Below, piece by piece: positions 1-8,546 of a stretch of 64,000 nucleotides of DNA. The translations under genes were made by a program, and so were the position numbers. The stretch's first letter is position 1, and each line of letters begins with the position of its first letter. The notes under the pieces are model-generated. The model had not been told where the DNA came from, ran no database searches, and saw only the letters and a list, made by a program, of their open reading frames with translations. The DNA is from Amycolatopsis bartoniae (lineage in GTDB: Bacteria; Actinomycetota; Actinomycetes; Mycobacteriales; Pseudonocardiaceae): contig NZ_JACHWH010000003.1 of the NCBI RefSeq assembly GCF_014191255.1, forward strand, positions 501,501 through 565,500, in the 5' to 3' direction.

Positions 1-251
1 TGGCCGGAGTCGGCGTCGGGCTCGCCTATCCCGGTCTGTACCTCCGGGCGACCACCGCGGGCACGAGTGGCTTCACCGCGGCGGAGCTGGCCGCGGCGGT
101 CATCACGGCCGAGTGCACCGGCCAGCTCCTGGGCCGCACCCTCGGCGGCACCTTGAGCTCGGCCGACGAGACCGGCGGCCTGTTCGCCTCCTACGTGCTG
201 TTCGCGGTCGCGCTGGCCGCGGCGGCGGTGCTCACCGTGCGCGGCAGGTGA
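1..251 (+). CDS. MFS transporter, C-terminal end (partial)
   Basis: The reading frame is open from the window edge (frame beginning at base 3) to a TGA at 249-251. About 82 residues are visible. They are Gly/Ala-rich and hydrophobic, with one helix around LFASYVLFAVALAAAAVL near the C-terminus and a preceding loop that reads like the last two helices of a major facilitator superfamily exporter (GLYLRATTAG... AECTGQLLGRTLGG). The start and most of the protein lie upstream of the window, so substrate cannot be judged. The next gene starts 56 nt downstream on the same strand but encodes an exported enzyme, so a shared transcript is possible but not shown. Family assignment is from general hydropathy only. 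Confidence 0.55.
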   Translation, partial: AGVGVGLAYPGLYLRATTAGTSGFTAAELAAAVITAECTGQLLGRTLGGTLSSADETGGLFASYVLFAVALAAAAVLTVRGR

Positions 252-307
252 CAGAACAGGACAGGATTCCCCGTGCCACGGGAAAAGACCGGCTACCGCG
301 TGGTGCA

Positions 308-2359
308 ATGCCAGACGTGCGCAAACTCCGAGCGGGTATCGCGATGTTCGCCGCCGCGGCCCTGTGCAGTGCGGCCCTCGGCTACGGGGCGGGTGGTGCG
401 CAAGCGATTGCGCCCCCGTCCACGCCCTCGCTCGAGTTCGCCAACCCCGACAGTCAGGCGCTTTTCGGCACCGCGTACGACGAGGCGCTGAAGAACCTGC
501 TGCAGACCAACACGATCGCGGCCGACCCCGCGCGGTACGGCAAGAGCGGGCTGCTCGACCCGGACACCGGGATCGTCCGCGCGGGCGGGGGATACGGCCA
601 GCCGTGGACACGCGACGCGTCGGTGAACAGCTGGAACGCGACGAGCCTGCTCTCGCCCGCGCTGGCGGAGAACACGCTCTGGGCGGTGGTCGACAAGGAC
701 GCCGCGGGCAACCTGCGGGTGCAGCAGGACGACCAGCAGTGGGACCAGGTCATCTGGGTGACCGCCGCGTGGCACCACTACCTCGTCACGGGGGACGCGG
801 GCTTCCTCGGCAACGCCTACCGGACGGCCGCCGACACGCTGGCGATCCGGGAGCACGCCACGACGGCCGGCTTCAACCCGCGGTACGGGCTGTTCACCGG
901 CGCGTCGTTCTTCAACGACGGCATCGCCGGCTATCCCGCGCCGCCCGCCGACGCCACGGAGTCCGTGAGCACCGGCAGCATGCCCTGGCCGGGCGTCTCG
1001 ACCGGAATGTTCCTGAGCACCAACGAGGTCTACTACGCCGCGTACACCAACCTGGCGAACATGGCGGAGAAGCTGGGCAGGCCCGGCTGGGAGGTCACCG
1101 GGTACCGCGTCAAGGCCGCCGCGCTGAAAACCGCCATCAACAAGCACTTCTGGAACGCCGAGACCGGGTCGTACGACTACCTGCTGCTCGCCGACGGCAC
1201 CACCGGCGCGTACCAGGAAGGCACCGGGCTCGCGTTCGCGGTGATCTTCGGCATCGCGAACCCGGCGCAGGCCCGGTCAATCCTCGCGCACACCACGGAA
1301 ATGCCGTGGGGCATCCCGGACACGTACCCGAACTGGACGCGCTACTCCGACGAACAGCCCGGCCGCCACAACGCGATCGTGTGGCCCCTCGTGCAGGGCC
1401 TGTGGGCGAAAGCGCTTTCCCAGCAGGGAGACCAGGCCGCGTTCGCGTCCGAGACCGCGCGCCTGGCCAAGCTCGCCGGCAACAACAGCGGGTTCTGGGA
1501 GATCTACAACGGCAACACCGGCGTCGTCGACGGCGGCTGGCAGCGACTCGGCGACACCGTGAAGTTCCACTGGGGCTCGGAACCGGACCAGACCTGGTCG
1601 GCCACCGCGTTCCTCGACATGGTCCACTCCGGACTGTTCGGAATGGACTTCACCGACCACGGCCTGTCGTTCACCCCGGACCTGCCCGCGGGCTGGGGCG
1701 ACGTGACGTTGCGGGACCTGCACTACCGCGACGCGGACCTGACCATCGCACTGCACGGCGCGGGCACGCGGATCCGGTCGTTCACTGTGGACGGTGGAAA
1801 CGTGCCGGGAAACGACATTCCGGCTTCCTTGCGCGGCAAGCACACCATCGACATCACCCTCACCGGAGCGACGGCCGGGGACCGCGACGGTGACGGCGTG
1901 ACCGACGCGCGGGACCTTTGCCCGGACACGGCGGGCACGACGGCGTTGCACGGATGCCCCGATCCCGCGCACCTCGAAGCGGAGGACGCGCTCAACACCG
2001 GTGGCGTGAAGACCAACGTGAACCACACCGGCTACTCGGGCCGCGCCTTCCTCGACGGGCTCTGGGCGCAGGGCGCGTCGTCGTCCTTCACGGTGCACCG
2101 CACCACGGCCGCCGCGGGCACGGGCACGCTCACACTGCGGTACGCCAACGCGAACGACGACGCCCGCACGATGACGTTGTCCGTGAACGGCCGGAAGGTG
2201 CGGCAGGTGGCGTTCCCGAAGGTCTCCGGCAGCTGGGACTCCTGGGGCACCGTGACGTTCGGCGGCGTTCCGCTCACCGGCGCGAACCCGGTGGTCACGC
2301 TGTCCTACGAGTCCGGAGACACCGGCTCGATCAACCTCGACTGGCTGGAGGTCCGCTGA
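308..2359 (+). CDS. Secreted (alpha/alpha)6 glycoside hydrolase with TSP3 repeat and C-terminal CBM
   Basis: 683 aa starting at ATG 308 (MPDVRKLRAG), chosen because it begins a typical Sec signal peptide (basic n-region, then FAAAALCSAALGYGAG, Ala-x-Ala cleavage near residue 30). An in-frame start further upstream would overlap the previous gene and put charged residues ahead of the signal. Residues ~45-520 carry the all-helical toroid pattern of GH37/63/78-like or MGH1-like hydrolases, with Trp/Asp-rich loops such as YGQPWTRDASVNSWN and WGIPDTYPNW. Around residue 526 is a thrombospondin type-3 calcium repeat (DRDGDGVTDARDLCPD). The last ~140 residues look like a CBM35/CBM6-type beta-sandwich (LEAEDA...GYSGRAF...INLDWLEVR). 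It probably attacks an external polysaccharide or oligosaccharide; the linkage cannot be read from the sequence. Confidence 0.8.
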   Translation: MPDVRKLRAGIAMFAAAALCSAALGYGAGGAQAIAPPSTPSLEFANPDSQALFGTAYDEALKNLLQTNTIAADPARYGKSGLLDPDTGIVRAGGGYGQPWTRDASVNSWNATSLLSPALAENTLWAVVDKDAAGNLRVQQDDQQWDQVIWVTAAWHHYLVTGDAGFLGNAYRTAADTLAIREHATTAGFNPRYGLFTGASFFNDGIAGYPAPPADATESVSTGSMPWPGVSTGMFLSTNEVYYAAYTNLANMAEKLGRPGWEVTGYRVKAAALKTAINKHFWNAETGSYDYLLLADGTTGAYQEGTGLAFAVIFGIANPAQARSILAHTTEMPWGIPDTYPNWTRYSDEQPGRHNAIVWPLVQGLWAKALSQQGDQAAFASETARLAKLAGNNSGFWEIYNGNTGVVDGGWQRLGDTVKFHWGSEPDQTWSATAFLDMVHSGLFGMDFTDHGLSFTPDLPAGWGDVTLRDLHYRDADLTIALHGAGTRIRSFTVDGGNVPGNDIPASLRGKHTIDITLTGATAGDRDGDGVTDARDLCPDTAGTTALHGCPDPAHLEAEDALNTGGVKTNVNHTGYSGRAFLDGLWAQGASSSFTVHRTTAAAGTGTLTLRYANANDDARTMTLSVNGRKVRQVAFPKVSGSWDSWGTVTFGGVPLTGANPVVTLSYESGDTGSINLDWLEVR

Positions 2360-2408
2360 CCGCCGCGGCGGATGAGCACGGCGGCCACCGCTGACCCGAG
2401 GCGGACCC

Positions 2409-2449
2409 CCGGCGGCCGCGGTGCCCCCCGGGCGCATCGCGGCCGCCGG
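2409..2449. terminator. Bidirectional hairpin between convergent genes
   Basis: A perfect 12-bp inverted repeat (CCGGCGGCCGCG at 2409-2420, CGCGGCCGCCGG at 2438-2449) separates the convergent glycosidase and reductase genes. No T-tract follows, which is common for actinomycete terminators. Function is inferred from position. Confidence 0.5.
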
Positions 2450-2452
2450 AGT

Positions 2453-3034
2453 TCACAGGCGGCGCACCCGGTAGCGCAGGTGCAGCACGCGGTCACCCTG
2501 GAGCACGAGGTGCGGGTCCTCCAGCAGGTACTGGGCGTCGACCCCGCCGAAGTACCGCTTGCCCCGGCCGAAGACCACCGGCACCACGTCCATCGCCACC
2601 TCGTCCACCAGCCCGAGGGCGAGCGCCTGACCGCCGACGTCCCCGGCCGCCACCGCGACGACGCGCTCGCCCGCCAGTTCCCGGGCCTTCGCGACCGCCT
2701 TCGCCACGTCGTCGACGAAGTGGTACGACGCCTCGGGATGCCACCCCTCCGGCTTGGGCCGGTGCGACACGACGACCACGTGTTCCCCCGCCGGCGGGGT
2801 GCCCTCCCAGCCGTTGGTGAGGTCGAACAGGTGCCGCCCGATCACCATCGCGCCGATGCTCGCCCACATCGGCCGCACGTACTCGGCCGAGCGGCGCGAA
2901 ACCCGGAACGGGCCGCCGTCGACGAGTTCGGTGTCCCCGTTGGAGTACCAGTCGAACAGCGGTCCGACGTCGTCGAGCGGGTCGGCGATGAAACCGTCCA
3001 CCGACACGACGTTGTGCATGATCACGGTGCCCAT
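2453..3034 (-). CDS. Dihydrofolate reductase family protein (RibD C-terminal fold)
   Basis: 193 aa from ATG at 3034 (MGTVIMHNVVSVDGFIAD). The opening strand followed by SVDGFIAD, and the later IGRHLFDL and VVSHRP segments, match the RibD_C/YyaP-like branch of the dihydrofolate-reductase fold, which binds NADPH. The C-terminal part contains the usual VHVVPVLLGxGxRxF-type strand (here VVPVVFGRGKRYFGGV). Members are mostly of unknown substrate; this one stands alone. A small secreted-protein gene lies upstream on the same strand with a 108-nt gap. Physiological role is not predictable. Confidence 0.8.
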   Translation of the reverse strand: MGTVIMHNVVSVDGFIADPLDDVGPLFDWYSNGDTELVDGGPFRVSRRSAEYVRPMWASIGAMVIGRHLFDLTNGWEGTPPAGEHVVVVSHRPKPEGWHPEASYHFVDDVAKAVAKARELAGERVVAVAAGDVGGQALALGLVDEVAMDVVPVVFGRGKRYFGGVDAQYLLEDPHLVLQGDRVLHLRYRVRRL

Positions 3035-3142
3035 GACTTCTCCTCAGCGGTTGCTCCTGCCGGTACAGACCGCTGCGGCGGAGAAGACTCATCGCGGCGG
3101 CGCCGGCTCGCACGATGGCCGCCGTCCAGTCGTGATCCGCGG

Positions 3143-3478
3143 TCAGAGCGGGCACACGGTCCCGGGTTCGACGGCGCGCACGGTGGCGGTCCGGGTCACG
3201 CTGGTCTGCGGCGGAAGCCCGAAACTGGCCTCGCTGAAGATGCAGTAGTTCAGCGTCGTGTTGTTGACCAGCGCGCGCACCACGAGCGGCGGTGAATACG
3301 CCCGGCTCTCCCCGGAAGGCACTGTTTCCACGGGCGCGCCCGAGCTGGGCACCAGACACAGGTATCCTGCGGGGCACGCGACGCCGGGCCCGCTGCCCGC
3401 CGCGGCCGCCGTGCCACCCGTCGCGAGCGCGGCCACCGCCACGGCCGCCATGGTCGCCGCTGTCTTCCTGAACCCCAT
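3143..3478 (-). CDS. Small secreted Cys-containing protein (I36-inhibitor-like)
   Basis: 111 aa. ATG at 3478 (MGFRKTAAT) is preferred over longer frames because it is preceded by a good ribosome-binding site (GAAGGAGAGG) and opens directly into a signal peptide (AAVAVAALATGGTAAAAG). The mature ~80 residues contain four cysteines (CPAGYLC, NYCIF, TVCPL), suggesting two disulphides. The CPAGYLCL start resembles peptidase inhibitor family I36 proteins, which begin with a CP.G..C element, but the rest is not diagnostic. No neighbour explains its role. Export is well supported; inhibitor function is a guess. Confidence 0.65.
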   Translation of the reverse strand: MGFRKTAATMAAVAVAALATGGTAAAAGSGPGVACPAGYLCLVPSSGAPVETVPSGESRAYSPPLVVRALVNNTTLNYCIFSEASFGLPPQTSVTRTATVRAVEPGTVCPL

Positions 3479-3652
3479 CGTCCTCTCCTTCGGCTCTCGT
3501 TGCTCCCCACCGCCAGCCTGGCCGGACGACGTCGCGAGCCACAACGCATCCCGGCAAAACCGGGACGGCGAGACCCCGGCGACCTGCGCGTTTCACCCCT
3601 CCCGGGACGCACCCGGGGCAACGGCTCAACGGTCCGCAATGGACACTCAACC

Positions 3653-3668
3653 CTTACGGAATCCTCAC
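3653..3668. promoter_or_regulatory. Candidate response-regulator site ahead of the molybdo-oxidoreductase operon
   Basis: CTTACGGAATCCTCAC lies 52 bp upstream of the GTG at 3721. It matches at 13 of 16 positions a site in the divergent promoter region at 9932-9947 (read on the minus strand). A weaker CTTACCCCGCC follows at 3684. Otherwise the 242-bp gap 3479-3720 holds no gene that I can support. The OmpR-type regulator encoded at 7853-8545 is the obvious candidate binder; this is inference. Confidence 0.4.
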
Positions 3669-3720
3669 CACGTCACCGAACCGCTTACCCCGCCTCCCCG
3701 GCGTCCCTAGCATCAGGCCC

Positions 3721-4881
3721 GTGCGAAGCTTTCGTCCGCGGTTCCGCAGTCCGTTGCGCGGTCCGTGGCTCACCTCCGTCCTCGGCGTGGTTCTGCTGGC
3801 CTGCCTGCCCGTCGTGCTCGTCACGGGCCTGCTCGACTACGTCGCCTACGGGCCGCACCAGGGGATTCCCGCCGACGTGGGGCTGCTGCACCTGCCGGTG
3901 TTCGATTGGCCCACCCGGCCCGCCTGGCTGTTCCGCCTCACCCAGGGCCTGCACGTCGGCCTCGGACTGGTCCTGGTGCCGGTGGTGCTCGCCAAGCTGT
4001 GGTCGGTGATCCCGAAGCTGTTCGCGTGGCCGCCGATCTCGTCGCCGGCCCAGGCGCTCGAACGTCTCACCCTGCTGCTGCTCGTCGGCAGCATCCTGTT
4101 CGAGATCGTCACCGGCGTGCTGAACATCCAGTACGACTACGCGTTCGGGTTCAGCTTCTACACCGGGCACTACCTCGGCGCCTGGGTGTTCCTCGCCTCC
4201 TTCATCGCGCACGTCGCGCTCAAGCTGCCCACCGCCGTGCGCGCGCTGCGGGGGTCCCGGGCGGACGAGAAGGCCGAGGATCCCGCACCGGCGACGATGA
4301 GCAGACGCGGCGCGCTCGCGACGGTCGGCGGCGGGGTGCTCCTGGTCGGCGTGCTCACCGCGGGACAGACCATCGGCGGCCCGCTGCGGGACCTCGCGTT
4401 CCTGCTGCCCCGCGGCAGACAGCCGGGGGACGGGCCGAACGGGTTTCCCGTCAACCGCACGGCGGCCGCAGCCCGCGTCGTCGTCGGCGAGGACTGGCGC
4501 CTCACCCTCGGCGCGCTGAACCTCACTCGCGACGAGCTCCTCGCGCTGCCCCAGCACACCGCGCGGCTGCCGATCGCGTGCGTCGAAGGCTGGTCGACCG
4601 TGCAGACCTGGACGGGCGTGCCGCTGCGGGATCTCGCGAAGCTGGCCGGCGTGTCCGAGCCGGAATCGGCGCTCGTGACCTCGGTCGAACAGGGTCCCTT
4701 CGCGCAGGCGATCCTCAACGCCGGCCAGGTCGCCGACCCGGACGCGGTGCTCGCGCTGCGGGTCAACGGCGCGGACCTGAGCCCGGACCACGGTTTCCCG
4801 GCCCGGATCATCGTGCCCGCGCTGCCCGGCGTGCGGTGCACGAAATGGGTCCGGTCGATCGAATTCCGGAGGACCCCGTGA
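3721..4881 (+). CDS. Membrane cytochrome b-like / molybdopterin oxidoreductase fusion
   Basis: 386 aa from GTG 3721. Residues ~15-180 form four membrane helices with histidines placed as in di-haem cytochrome b561-type subunits (HLPVFDWPTRPAWLFRLTQGLHVGLG..., FYTGHYLGAWVFLASFIAHVALK). After a linker with an Arg-Arg pair (MSRRGALATVGGG, ~residue 193) comes a sulfite-oxidase/YedY-type molybdopterin domain: VGEDWRLTLGALN, then the molybdenum-ligand cysteine C287 in LPIACVEGW, then WTGVPLRDLAKLAG and a C-terminal MGPVRCTKWVRSIEF-like end. The fused layout suggests direct electron passage between the cofactor and a membrane haem. It is translationally coupled to the next gene (GTGA overlap). The substrate is unknown; it differs from soluble sulfite oxidases by the membrane half. 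Confidence 0.82.
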   Translation: MRSFRPRFRSPLRGPWLTSVLGVVLLACLPVVLVTGLLDYVAYGPHQGIPADVGLLHLPVFDWPTRPAWLFRLTQGLHVGLGLVLVPVVLAKLWSVIPKLFAWPPISSPAQALERLTLLLLVGSILFEIVTGVLNIQYDYAFGFSFYTGHYLGAWVFLASFIAHVALKLPTAVRALRGSRADEKAEDPAPATMSRRGALATVGGGVLLVGVLTAGQTIGGPLRDLAFLLPRGRQPGDGPNGFPVNRTAAAARVVVGEDWRLTLGALNLTRDELLALPQHTARLPIACVEGWSTVQTWTGVPLRDLAKLAGVSEPESALVTSVEQGPFAQAILNAGQVADPDAVLALRVNGADLSPDHGFPARIIVPALPGVRCTKWVRSIEFRRTP

Positions 4882-5324
4882 AGCCCTTCACCCGCCTGTA
4901 CGGCGCCGGCCCGGCGCACCTGCTCGTGCTGCTCGCGTGCCTCGCGCTCGCCGCGTACGCGGCTTCGTTCCTGCTCGGCGATCCCGCGCTGTTCACGATT
5001 CTCGTCTGGTTCGCCGGTGCGGCGGTGGCACACGACTTCGTGCTGTTCCCGCTGGCCGCGCTCGCCGACCGGCTGCTGTGCCGGGCTCCGATGCGGGTGG
5101 TCAACCACCTGCGCCTGCCGCTGCTGGGCGCCGGGCTGACGTTCGTCCTGTTCCTGCCGGGCATCGTGCGCCAGGGCGGGGACACCCATCTCGCCGCCAC
5201 GGGGCTGACCCAGCAGCCCTACCTGGGGCGCTGGCTGTGGCTGGTGCTGGCGATGTTCGTGCTGTCCGGACTGGTCTACGCCGTGCGTGCGCTGCGCGCC
5301 CGGTGGGTGGAGGAGGATTCGTGA
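4878..5324 (+). CDS. Small four-helix membrane protein of the oxidoreductase operon
   Basis: 148 aa starting at GTG 4878, which overlaps the upstream TGA by the GTGA arrangement, so the two are translationally coupled. Four hydrophobic segments are visible (LLVLLACLALAAYAASFLL; ILVWFAGAAVAHDFVLFPLAAL; LPLLGAGLTFVLFLPGIV; WLWLVLAMFVLSGLVYAVRAL). The AHDF stretch in helix 2 is a possible cofactor or metal-binding point but there is no recognisable family motif. The next gene again starts inside its stop codon region. Coupling to a haem/Mo oxidoreductase suggests an accessory membrane subunit; that is inference. Confidence 0.7.
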   Translation: MKPFTRLYGAGPAHLLVLLACLALAAYAASFLLGDPALFTILVWFAGAAVAHDFVLFPLAALADRLLCRAPMRVVNHLRLPLLGAGLTFVLFLPGIVRQGGDTHLAATGLTQQPYLGRWLWLVLAMFVLSGLVYAVRALRARWVEEDS

Positions 5325-6385
5325 AGGTGCTCGTCACGGGCGGCGCCGGGTTCGTCGGCTCCCACGTCGCGGACGTGCTGGCCGAACGCGGGCACGAGGT
5401 GTGCCTGCTGGACAGCTTGCTGGACAAGGCACATGGTGGCTGCGGCGCTCCACAGTGGACCGTGGGGAAGAACTTCGTCCACGGGGACGTCCGGGACTCC
5501 GAGCTGGTCGGAAAGCTCGTCCGCGACTGTGACGTGGTGTGCCACCAGGCCGCCGTCGTGGGGCACGGGCTGGACCCGTCGGACGGCCCGCTCTACGTGG
5601 CGCACAACGACTACGCCACCGCCGTCCTCCTCGCCGCGATGCACGAGTCCGGCCGCCGGCGGCTCGTGCTCGCGTCGTCGATGGTCGTCTACGGCGAGGG
5701 CCGGTACGCGTGCGCGGAACACGGCGTCGTGCGGCCGGGCCCACGTAGCCGGGAGGACGTCGCCCGCGGCCGCTACGAGCCGCCGTGCCCGGAGTGCGGC
5801 CGCGCGCTCGACTGGCAGCTGGTCGGGGAGGACGCGCCGGTCGACCCGCGCAGCACCTACGCCGCGACGAAGGTGGCGCAGGAGCATCTCGCGTCGGCCT
5901 GGGCGCGGCAGACGGGCGGACAGGTGTGGGCGCTGCGGTACCACAACGTGTATGGGCCGCGGATGCCACGCGACACGCCGTACGCCGGGGTCGCGTCGCT
6001 GTTCCGCTCCGCCCTTTCGCGCGGTGAAGCGCCGACGGTTCTCGAGGACGGGCAGCAGCAGCGGGACTTCGTGCACGTGCGGGATGTCGCGCTGGCCAAC
6101 GCACTGGCCGTCGAGCAGGCAGGCGAGCCGGGCGCGCTCGTGCCGGTCAACGTGTGCTCCGGCGAGCCGCACACGGTCGGCCAATTGGCGGCGGAACTGG
6201 CCAGATCGTGCGGCGGCCCGGATCCCGTGGTGATCGGCGGCGCCCGCTCCGGCGACGTCCGGCACGTGGTGGCCGATCCCCGCCGGGCGGTGGAGCTGCT
6301 GGGCTTCCGGGCGGAGGTCGGTTTCGCCGAGGGCATCGCCGCGTTCGCACACGACCCGCTGCGCGAACCGGCGGCGCTGGGCTGA
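5321..6385 (+). CDS. NAD-dependent nucleotide-sugar epimerase/dehydratase
   Basis: 354 aa from GTG 5321, overlapping the preceding stop. It is an extended SDR: TGGAGFVGSH NAD motif at residues ~6-15, an acidic DSL after strand 2, SSMVVYGEG with the catalytic Ser/Thr region, and the YxxxK pair in STYAATKVAQEH; RYHNVYGPRMP and QQQRDFVHVRDVA are typical of UDP-glucose 4-epimerase-like enzymes. Between them is an insertion with a CxxC knuckle (PPCPECGRALDW), found in some actinomycete relatives and perhaps metal-binding. It probably supplies a modified sugar to the adjacent glycosyltransferases. Its last codons (REPAALG) form the first unit of the repeat array that follows. Confidence 0.88.
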   Translation: MKVLVTGGAGFVGSHVADVLAERGHEVCLLDSLLDKAHGGCGAPQWTVGKNFVHGDVRDSELVGKLVRDCDVVCHQAAVVGHGLDPSDGPLYVAHNDYATAVLLAAMHESGRRRLVLASSMVVYGEGRYACAEHGVVRPGPRSREDVARGRYEPPCPECGRALDWQLVGEDAPVDPRSTYAATKVAQEHLASAWARQTGGQVWALRYHNVYGPRMPRDTPYAGVASLFRSALSRGEAPTVLEDGQQQRDFVHVRDVALANALAVEQAGEPGALVPVNVCSGEPHTVGQLAAELARSCGGPDPVVIGGARSGDVRHVVADPRRAVELLGFRAEVGFAEGIAAFAHDPLREPAALG

Positions 6386-6860
6386 CCTGGCCCCGCCGCG
6401 GGGCGACCGGCCCTCGAAGTGGTGGTCGGTGGCACCCACTCCGCCGCCGTCCGGCCGCGCGAAACCGGCGGCGCTGACCTGAACTCGCCCGCCGCGAGCG
6501 GCAACCGACCCTCGAAACGGCAGCCCGGCCCGTGGTTGTGCAGGTGGACGAGCCGCCGGGTGGTCGGTGGTGCCTGCTTCGCCGCCGTCTGGTTGCGCGA
6601 ACCGGCGGTGCTGGCCTGAACTCACCCCGCCGCGAGCGGCAACCGCCCCCTCGAAGCGGTGGTCGGTGGGCACCCACTTCGCCGCCGTCCGGCTGCGTGA
6701 ACCAGCCGCGCTGGGCTGAACTCACCCCGCCGCGGGTGGCGACCGGATGTCGATGTGGTCGTCGGTGGCGCGCCGCCGTCCGGCTGCGTGAACCAGCCGC
6801 GCTGGGCTGAACTCACCCCGCCGCGAGCGGCAACCGGACCTCGAAGCGGCAGCCCGGCCC
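6361..6860. repeat. Degenerate tandem array between epimerase and kinase genes
   Basis: Five imperfect units start at 6361, 6457, 6595, 6695 and 6786, each opening GCGCGAACCGGCGGCGCTGG or a close variant and continuing CTGAACTCACCCCGCCGCGA. Units are about 90-140 bp. The first includes the epimerase stop codon and its last codons. The last runs into the 3' end of the histidine kinase gene. Units 2 and 5 share CGGCAGCCCGGCCCGTGG, which in the kinase encodes its C-terminal HNHGPGCR. The 427-bp gap 6386-6812 therefore holds decayed copies of the two converging gene ends and no gene. Confidence 0.8.
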
Positions 6861-7856
6861 GTGGTTGTGCGCGTCGATGCGCCCGTGGTGCGCCTCGACG
6901 AGGCCCTTCGCGATCGCCAGACCGAGACCCGCGCCCGCGGGCTGGTCGCCCGACTCCGGGGTGCGGGCCGCGGCGCCGCGAAACGCCACGTCGAAGACCC
7001 GGGCCAGCTCGGCGTCCGGGATGCCGCCGCAGGCGTCGTCGACGGCGAGCACCGCGTCCGTTCCGTCGCGGTCCACGCGCACCGTCACGGTGCCGTCCGG
7101 CGGCGTGTGCCGGATCGCGTTCGCCAGCAGGTTGCGCACCACGCGACCCAGTTCCGTGTCGCTGCCCAGCACCGTCGGCCAGGCCTGCGCGTCCGCGAGC
7201 ACGCGGACTCCTTTGCGCAGCGCGACCGGCGCCTGCGCGGCGAGCGCGTCGCCGACGACCTCGCGCAACGGGACCGCCGCCATGGTCAGGCTCAGCGCCC
7301 CGGCCGTGATGCGCGAGAGCTCGAACAGGTCGTCCACCATCCCGGACAACCTGCTGGTCTCGCTGCCGATCCGGGCCGCGTAGCCCGCCACCTCGTCCGG
7401 CTCGGCCACGACCCCGTCGGCGAGCGCCTCGGCCATCGCGCGGATGCCCGCCAGCGGGCTGCGCAGGTCGTGGCTGATCCACGCCACCAGCTCCCGCCGC
7501 GACGCCTCCGCGGCCCGCTCGCGCTCGCGGGCCTCCCGCTCCCACACGGTGCGGCGCGCGGTCAGCCGCCCGATCACCAGCGCGACCGGCACCACGACGA
7601 GCGCCACCAGCAGGCACACCAGCACCATCGTGGCGAGCGTGCTGGTGAACATGAACCCGCTGATGCCCAGCACCCCGGCGAGCAGCGCGACCAGCGGGAT
7701 CAGCACCAGCAGGGTCATCGTGGTGCCCAGCGCCCGGGTCCGGCGCAGCAGCAGCGCGCCGACCGCGACCACCGGCAGGACCAGCGCCAGCGCCACCGGC
7801 AGGATGTGCAGGGCGTGCTGCACCATCGCGGCCCACGGCTCGTGTGGATCGATCAC
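6813..7856 (-). CDS. Membrane sensor histidine kinase
   Basis: 347 aa from GTG 7856, whose GTGA overlaps the stop of the response-regulator gene upstream, so the pair is translationally coupled; a longer frame to 8000 exists but runs back into the regulator gene. Three hydrophobic segments lie at ~17-37, 45-65 and 72-95 with almost no extracytoplasmic loop, suggesting it senses something in the membrane or a partner protein. The HisKA box is [19 protein letters not shown] with phospho-acceptor H129. The ATPase domain shows LANAIRHTP (N box), [10 protein letters not shown] (G1) and [18 protein letters not shown] (G2). The 3' end is shared with the repeat array. Confidence 0.9.
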   Translation of the reverse strand: MIDPHEPWAAMVQHALHILPVALALVLPVVAVGALLLRRTRALGTTMTLLVLIPLVALLAGVLGISGFMFTSTLATMVLVCLLVALVVVPVALVIGRLTARRTVWEREARERERAAEASRRELVAWISHDLRSPLAGIRAMAEALADGVVAEPDEVAGYAARIGSETSRLSGMVDDLFELSRITAGALSLTMAAVPLREVVGDALAAQAPVALRKGVRVLADAQAWPTVLGSDTELGRVVRNLLANAIRHTPPDGTVTVRVDRDGTDAVLAVDDACGGIPDAELARVFDVAFRGAAARTPESGDQPAGAGLGLAIAKGLVEAHHGRIDAHNHGPGCRFEVRLPLAAG

Positions 7857-8545
7857 CGGGAGCCCCGCGGGTCGTAGCGGTAGCCCACACCCCACACGGT
7901 CGCGATGCGCTCCGGCTTCGCGGGGTCGCGTTCCACCTTCTCCCGCAACCGTCGCACGTGGACGGTCACAGTGGACTGGTCGCCGAAGTTCCAGCCCCAC
8001 ACCCGTTCCAGCAGCTGCTCCCGGGTGAACACCGTGCCGGGGTGGGTCACCAGGAACAGCAGCAGGTCGAACTCGCGGCCGGTCAGCGCCAGCTCGGTGC
8101 CGCGCAGCGCGGCCTTGCGCGCTCCCGGGTCGACTTCGAGGTCGCCGTCGGTCACCGGCGCAGTGGACACCGCGGGCGCGACTTTCACGCGGCGCAGCAC
8201 CGACGCCACCCGGAGCACGAGCTCACGGGGGCTGAACGGCTTGGCCACGTAGTCGTCCGCGCCCAGTTCGAGGCCCGCGATGCGGTGCTCCTCCTCGCCG
8301 AGCGCGGTCAGCATGACCACCGGCACGGCGCTGGTCCGGCGCAGCCGGCGGCACACCTCCAGCCCGGTGATCCCGGGCAGCATGAGGTCGAGCACCACCA
8401 GGTCCGGCGGGCGCCGCGCGAACGCGGCCAGCGCCTGCTCGCCGGTGCCCGCCACCGCGACCTCGTACCCGGCCTTCTCCAGGTACCGGCACACCACGTC
8501 CCGCACCGTCACGTCGTCGTCCACCACGAGGACCCGCATTCCCAC
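7853..8545 (-). CDS. OmpR/PhoB-family response regulator
   Basis: 230 aa. The receiver domain has the acidic pocket DDD at 9-11, phospho-acceptor D53 in [10 protein letters not shown], the T in MLTA and the K in YVAKPF. The C-terminal winged helix ([31 protein letters not shown]...VHVRRLREK) is the PhoB/OmpR type. ATG at 8545 or the second Met at 8539 could be the start. It lies 1 nt downstream of a polytopic membrane-protein gene and is coupled to the kinase. A repeated CTTAC(C/G)GA motif upstream of both flanking operons is a plausible target. Confidence 0.93.
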   Translation of the reverse strand: MGMRVLVVDDDVTVRDVVCRYLEKAGYEVAVAGTGEQALAAFARRPPDLVVLDLMLPGITGLEVCRRLRRTSAVPVVMLTALGEEEHRIAGLELGADDYVAKPFSPRELVLRVASVLRRVKVAPAVSTAPVTDGDLEVDPGARKAALRGTELALTGREFDLLLFLVTHPGTVFTREQLLERVWGWNFGDQSTVTVHVRRLREKVERDPAKPERIATVWGVGYRYDPRGSR

Positions 8546-8546
8546 C

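Noticed and set aside
6419..6810. Several short open frames in the repeat array between epimerase and kinase
   Set aside because: They arise from the repeat units themselves, lack ribosome-binding sites and have no homology beyond the copied gene ends.
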